8,840 bases of DNA from DASPKW01 sp038244055 (lineage in GTDB: Bacteria; Planctomycetota; Phycisphaerae; Tepidisphaerales; Tepidisphaeraceae), in contig JBBRTW010000299.1 of NCBI GenBank assembly GCA_038244055.1, positions 1 through 8,840 of the forward strand. The letters run 5' to 3'. Below are positions 1 to 3,994 of the stretch, one piece after another (positions within the stretch are counted from its first letter, which is position 1; each line of letters starts with the position of its first letter). A program made the translations under genes and the position numbers. The notes below the pieces were generated by a model, which did no database searches, was not told where the DNA came from, and worked only from the letters and a program-made list of their open reading frames with translations.

Positions 1-3000
1 AGGATTGGCACACCGCCTGGTTGCGTTCCTGCTCATGTCACCCTAGAGGGTACGGGCTCGACCTGGGAGATCACGGCCGCCATTTCGCGTAACGTGTCAG
101 TGTTCGTCGGTAAAGCGGACGATGGGGTTGGCCTGGGCATTCTTGAGATTCTTCATGGCGCGACTATGTACAGCTTGGAAGCGCAGGTCGGCTCCGACAT
201 GAGCGGTTCCATGGGAACGGTGACGGCAGACGCGGCAACATGGAACTTGAACGGCAAATTGACGGTAGGCTCTGGTGGCACGATCGAACTCCTCAGCGGA
301 GGAACGCTCCATCAAAGGCCGACTGATGAAGTATCAAATGGCTTTGGCGGCACGATCCTTGGCATCGGAGTCGCAGATCAAAGTGGCGTCGTTAGTTCCG
401 CTTCGGGGTCTTTGATTTCGCCGGGTTTTGGGCCCAATGCCATTGGCAGGTTGACGTTCAATTGCGACTGGCGATCCACGGACGGCGGCAATTTGAGAAT
501 CCAACTCGGTACGCCGGGCGTCAACGACTTGCTTGACGTCAAGAAAAACGCCACGCTCGGCAGCGGCGCAATCACCGTCACGTCGGTTGTCAATTCCGCG
601 ACGTATCGCCCCAACGACAGCTTCGAAGTTCTCGACGCAGCCAACATCGCCGGGGAATTCTCTAATCTCGCTGCCGGCGTTCATATGGGTGATCCAACTC
701 TTCCGGCGCTGGCGAATGGGCTCGCCTGGGAAGTAATCTATGAGCCAACAAAACTGACCTTGACCGTTGTGGCACCGCTCGCAATCGGAGACATTGACAC
801 GATTTACGGCAAACCCCTTCCTCCCCCCACCGGCACGCCCACCCCTCCCGGCCTCGACAAACTCACCATCACCTTAAACACCCCCAACCCCTGGCTCCGC
901 CTCAGCGACCTCCGCCTCGAACGCGACCGCCTGCCGGTCGCGTTCGACCCCGCCACCACGCTCACCACCACGGATGGCGGCCTGACCTACAATCTCACCG
1001 GCCTGCAAGTCATCACCGAACCTTCGGGACTCTACGATCTCTTCCACTGGTCCAGCCCCGATCCGATCTATAGTTGCCTCACCCAGTCCGGAACCTCGGG
1101 CAACGATACTATAGTAGTCGCCCCCTCCGGCTCCGGCCGGGCCTCCATTACACTCAACGGCGCGCCGGTCCTCGACTACGATCCGGCCGATATCGATCAG
1201 ATGTTCCTCTCCGGCCTGGGGGGCGATGATCTGTTCATCTCGCGCCTCCCGCACGCGCTCATGCCCGATGCGGGAATCTTCTTCGGCGGCGGGGATGGCA
1301 ACGACACCGTCGAGGCCGATCTCAACGGCAATGACTCGGTCTATGGCTCGCCCGGCGGCGATGACATTACTATAGATGAAGACTCCATCGCCTACGCCGA
1401 TGGCTACGGCGGCGACCTTCGCGGCCTGGACTACGCGGATAGCGAAGGGACGATGATCCACACGCCCGGCGGCCAGGAGCATCTCCTCGTGACCGGCGGC
1501 CTGATCGACCTCGCCGGCGCGGGGCTGGATGGCGACTCCACGCTGGATATCGTGGGCGGGACGGTGCGCCTCAAGAGCAGTTTCTCCAGCGCCGGCGCGA
1601 TCGCAGTCGCGGGCGCGGGCGTCATCGAACTGGACCAGGGCTCCACGCTCATCAACACCGGCCTGCTGGACCTGCAGCGGGATGGCACGCCCTTCGCCAC
1701 CGATGCCGTCGCCGGCTACCTCGCCAACTACGGCACGCTCCGCAAATCGGCCGGAAGCGGAACCACTGTCATCCCCGCGGATGTCTGGTTCCACACCCCG
1801 AGCACCAGCAGCGCGATCGATGTTCAAACCGGGACCCTCCGCGCCGCGCAGGCCTGGGTCGAGGTTGGCTCCGCGCAGGCGCTGACCAAGACCGGGGCGG
1901 GAACCTTCCAGACCGATGGGCCGCTTTATGTGACCGGCGGGATGACCCTCGAAGAGGGGACACTGGACCCAGCATCGCTCTCCATCACCGGCCACTTCAT
2001 CCAGACCGGCGGGGTGAACGCCCCCGTTAGCATGTGGACCTGGCCTGGCGGATGGGGCGGCACTGAAGCGCTTTACGAAATCAGCGGCGGCCAGCTCAAC
2101 GCCCAGAGGGTGGAGATGGGCGGGGGCGGCAGTTCAGCGCGGATGATCCAGACCGGCGGGGTCGTCTCGCTGACCGTCTTGGCGATGTCCAGTTGCGAAT
2201 TCGGCTACGATCCGGGGACTTCCTGGTACGAGTTGCACGATGGGACTTTCAACATCTCGTATTGCCTCACCTTAGGCCAGCCCGGCAACGCGACCTTCAC
2301 CCAGAGCGGCGGTGTCGCCAACATCGCCTCGCGGACCTATATCGGCAGCACCGGCGGCACGGGCGTCCTGAACATCTCCGGCGGCGTGTTCAACAGTTCC
2401 GAGTTATACGTCGGCTTTGGCAACTGGGACGGCTCGTCCAATACCGCCTCGGCCGGAACTCTCGCCCAGACCGGCGGCACGATCAACATTCTATACACGA
2501 CGGAGATCGGCAGAGGCGGGGCCACCGGCATCGCGTATTTGTCGGGTGGCGTATTCAATACCGGAGACTTGTACATCGGCGCGGGCGGCATTGGGACGCT
2601 CGACATCTCCGGCGACGCCCTGCTGCAGACGGTGCGCATGAATGTGGGCGTCCCGCTTTACAGCGGCGGCGTAGTCGTGCCCGCCAGCGGAACGGTCCTG
2701 CAGAGCGGCGGCACCGTTCAAACCGGCTACGGATACGGGTATCCGGGCCTGACCATCGGCTACCCGGTCGAAGGGGCCGACCCGATCCCCTCCTCCTACA
2801 CGCTCAGCGGCGGCCAGCTCATCATCGGCGCTTCGGGAACCATCGCCCTGGCCAACAACGACACGCTCACCCAGACCGGCGGCACGCTGATCGCCGGCAA
2901 CCTCAATGGCTCGGGCGACCTGACGCTCGAGGGCGACGCGATCGTGGTCGTCAACCGGGTCCGCCAGTACGCGCTGGCGGTGGATTATGCGGCCCTGCTG

Positions 3001-3546
3001 AGCATCCGCCCCAGCAACGGCGGCACGGGGGCTGGAGCGAACGATTCCACCAGCGTGCTCCATCAGTTGACGATGGGCCGCGATATAAATGGCGATCCCA
3101 CCGCCCGCATCGACCTGGCCAACAACGGCCTGATTCTCGACTGGTCCGGCATCGGCATCAATCCCATCGCCGACATCGCCGGCCTGATCGCCTCGGCCTA
3201 CAACGGCGGGACCTGGGACGGGCCGGGCATCGGCACCAGCGCGCCCCTGGGCGGCTGGGGCACGGGCCTGTCGCGCCGGGCCATCGGCTACGGCGACAAC
3301 CAGGATGCCCGCCTGGGCTACACCACCTTCATGGGCCAGAGCGCGGCCGGGCAATCCCTGCTGATCCGCTACACCGTCAACGGCGACATGGACCTCGATG
3401 GCGCGGTCGGCCTCAACGACCTGCTCATGTGGGCCAACCGCAACCCCAGCCTCCACTACTGGTACACCGGCGATTTCGATTTCGACGGCGCGGACGGCCT
3501 CAACGATCTGCTGATCTGGTGCAACAGCTACGACGGCAGCCTGTAG
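1..3546 (+). CDS. Large secreted/surface beta-repeat protein with terminal dockerin pair (5' end outside window)
   Basis: The frame is open from base 1 to a TAG at 3544-3546, giving 1181 visible residues, so the gene starts upstream and the internal GTG at 94 is not the true start. Residues about 11-103 resemble T5SS/PEP-CTERM-associated repeats (GTGSTW, then VG and GGT motifs). Residues 137-258 are the ISPG...LRIQLG...FEVLDA...LTLTVV block that often ends autotransporter-like repeat units. A proline-rich linker follows (272-284). RTX-like Gly/Asp motifs occur at 366-371 (SGNDTI), 407-410, 429-437 (GGGDGNDTV) and 451-459. Six QTGG/QSGG strands (668, 717, 768, 823, 901, 958) alternate with SGG...LYVG/LYIG strands, suggesting a repetitive beta fold. 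Residues 1035-1120 match a C-terminal block common in planctomycete repeat proteins, and 1127-1181 is a dockerin-like pair. The location is inferred to be cell surface or extracellular. Substrate or partner is unknown, and no export signal is visible because the N-terminus is missing. Confidence 0.85.
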   Translation, partial: RIGTPPGCVPAHVTLEGTGSTWEITAAISRNVSVFVGKADDGVGLGILEILHGATMYSLEAQVGSDMSGSMGTVTADAATWNLNGKLTVGSGGTIELLSGGTLHQRPTDEVSNGFGGTILGIGVADQSGVVSSASGSLISPGFGPNAIGRLTFNCDWRSTDGGNLRIQLGTPGVNDLLDVKKNATLGSGAITVTSVVNSATYRPNDSFEVLDAANIAGEFSNLAAGVHMGDPTLPALANGLAWEVIYEPTKLTLTVVAPLAIGDIDTIYGKPLPPPTGTPTPPGLDKLTITLNTPNPWLRLSDLRLERDRLPVAFDPATTLTTTDGGLTYNLTGLQVITEPSGLYDLFHWSSPDPIYSCLTQSGTSGNDTIVVAPSGSGRASITLNGAPVLDYDPADIDQMFLSGLGGDDLFISRLPHALMPDAGIFFGGGDGNDTVEADLNGNDSVYGSPGGDDITIDEDSIAYADGYGGDLRGLDYADSEGTMIHTPGGQEHLLVTGGLIDLAGAGLDGDSTLDIVGGTVRLKSSFSSAGAIAVAGAGVIELDQGSTLINTGLLDLQRDGTPFATDAVAGYLANYGTLRKSAGSGTTVIPADVWFHTPSTSSAIDVQTGTLRAAQAWVEVGSAQALTKTGAGTFQTDGPLYVTGGMTLEEGTLDPASLSITGHFIQTGGVNAPVSMWTWPGGWGGTEALYEISGGQLNAQRVEMGGGGSSARMIQTGGVVSLTVLAMSSCEFGYDPGTSWYELHDGTFNISYCLTLGQPGNATFTQSGGVANIASRTYIGSTGGTGVLNISGGVFNSSELYVGFGNWDGSSNTASAGTLAQTGGTINILYTTEIGRGGATGIAYLSGGVFNTGDLYIGAGGIGTLDISGDALLQTVRMNVGVPLYSGGVVVPASGTVLQSGGTVQTGYGYGYPGLTIGYPVEGADPIPSSYTLSGGQLIIGASGTIALANNDTLTQTGGTLIAGNLNGSGDLTLEGDAIVVVNRVRQYALAVDYAALLSIRPSNGGTGAGANDSTSVLHQLTMGRDINGDPTARIDLANNGLILDWSGIGINPIADIAGLIASAYNGGTWDGPGIGTSAPLGGWGTGLSRRAIGYGDNQDARLGYTTFMGQSAAGQSLLIRYTVNGDMDLDGAVGLNDLLMWANRNPSLHYWYTGDFDFDGADGLNDLLIWCNSYDGSL
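3379..3543 (+). other. Dockerin type I-like calcium-binding pair at the C-terminus of the surface protein
   Basis: The last 55 residues hold two EF-hand-like loops, DMDLDGAVGLND and DFDFDGADGLND. Both have Asp at loop positions 1, 3, 5 and 12 and Gly at 6, each followed by LL and an aromatic helix, with a spacer of about 16 residues. This is the dockerin type I layout. In cellulosomes it binds cohesin, but in planctomycetes such pairs are widespread at protein C-termini without known cohesins, so the role here is unknown. The protein ends seven residues after the second helix, with no PEP-CTERM or other sorting tail. Confidence 0.85.
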
Positions 3547-3754
3547 GAGCGGCGGGGGGGAAGAAGGAGCCAAGAGTAGAAGGAATGAGTTCACGGCTCG
3601 ATTCGATTCGCTCGCACCCGCGGAGGAGGCGCAGCCATTCGCGCATCGCCCGCAACCGCATTGAGTTTTCCCGCCCAAGGTTGCGCGAGCGGGCGTGCGA
3701 TAAATGTTCTCTACCCTCCATCCCCCTCCATCCTTGCCTCCCACGCCCCACGAC

Positions 3755-3811
3755 GCGCCGGGCAAGCCCGGCGGCTAAAATAAGCCTCATTCGCCCCGGC
3801 GCAAAACGAAC
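3755..3811. repeat. Dispersed hairpin repeat, copy 1
   Basis: The copy opens with a near-perfect palindrome, CGCCGGG-CAAG-CCCGGCG (7-bp stem, 4-nt loop; eight pairs if the loop is only AA). It continues with GCTAAAATA and ends with CGGCGCAAAACGAAC. The same series recurs at 3897-3944. Compared with copy 2 it has about nine extra bases between the AT-rich part and the CGGCGCAAAACGAAC tail. It could act on 3' ends as a transcript-stabilising hairpin, but that is inference from position only. Confidence 0.8.
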
Positions 3812-3832
3812 GTCAATCCAGACTACCCGCCA

Positions 3833-3881
3833 TCTCAACCCTCAACCCTCAATCCTCAATCCTCCATCCTCCATCCTCTGA
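3833..3881. repeat. Heptanucleotide array (CCTCAAT/CCTCCAT type)
   Basis: Seven consecutive 7-bp units occupy this span: TCTCAAC, CCTCAAC, CCTCAAT twice, CCTCCAT twice and CCTCTGA. Neighbouring units differ by one or two bases, as expected of local duplication followed by drift. The array lies between the two hairpin-repeat copies and codes for nothing I can support. Confidence 0.9.
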
Positions 3882-3896
3882 CCACGCCACCTGGAA

Positions 3897-3944
3897 GCGC
3901 CGGGCAAGCCCGGCGGCTAAAATATTCGCCGGCGCAAAACGAAC
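3897..3944. repeat. Dispersed hairpin repeat, copy 2
   Basis: The first 28 bases are identical to the start of the copy at 3755, with the same CGCCGGG/CCCGGCG hairpin. The stretch before the tail is shorter, and the same CGGCGCAAAACGAAC ending follows. On the minus strand this hairpin lies about 60-90 bases past the hrpB stop, so it would form in the 3' untranslated part of an hrpB transcript. No U-tract follows it on either strand. Confidence 0.8.
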
Positions 3945-3973
3945 CCTGTTTTCTTCCAGCCGCATCCGCCTTA

Positions 3974-3994
3974 AGTTTTTCGTTTTTAGTTTTG
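3974..3994. repeat. Short heptad array spanning the hrpB stop codon
   Basis: Three 7-bp units, AGTTTTT, CGTTTTT and AGTTTTG, form a T-rich stretch on the plus strand. The hrpB stop (TAA on the minus strand, 3986-3988) lies inside it, so the last codons of hrpB and its termination signal come from repeat-like DNA. With only three units, chance is not excluded. Confidence 0.6.

Larger units (their letters stand above)
3547..3985. other. Convergent intergenic region rich in repeats, no gene
   Basis: This 439-bp gap separates the 3' ends of two convergent genes. I see no supported ORF in it; the open frames crossing it are extensions of antisense shadows. Bases 3547-3754 hold nothing I recognise beyond C-rich runs with a loose repeat of CCCTCCAT near 3714-3734. 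From 3755 onward it is almost entirely repeat: two copies of a hairpin repeat, one heptad array between them, and a second heptad array at the hrpB end. No hairpin followed by a T run is visible in either direction, so no intrinsic terminator is called. Confidence 0.7.

Noticed and set aside
94..96. GTG at 94 as start of the surface protein
   Set aside because: The same frame is open back to base 1 and residues before 94 (LEGTGSTWEI) belong to the repeat domain, so the start is outside the window.
2491..3765. Minus-strand frame of 424 codons under the surface-protein gene
   Set aside because: Low-complexity Ala/Val/Gly shadow without domains or a ribosome site.
2193..3881. Plus-strand frame overlapping the end of the surface-protein gene
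   Set aside because: Arg/His/Pro-rich out-of-frame translation of the dockerin protein, running on into intergenic repeats.
3755..3944. Hairpins as intrinsic terminators
   Set aside because: The stems are strong, but neither strand shows a T run directly after them; called as repeats instead.
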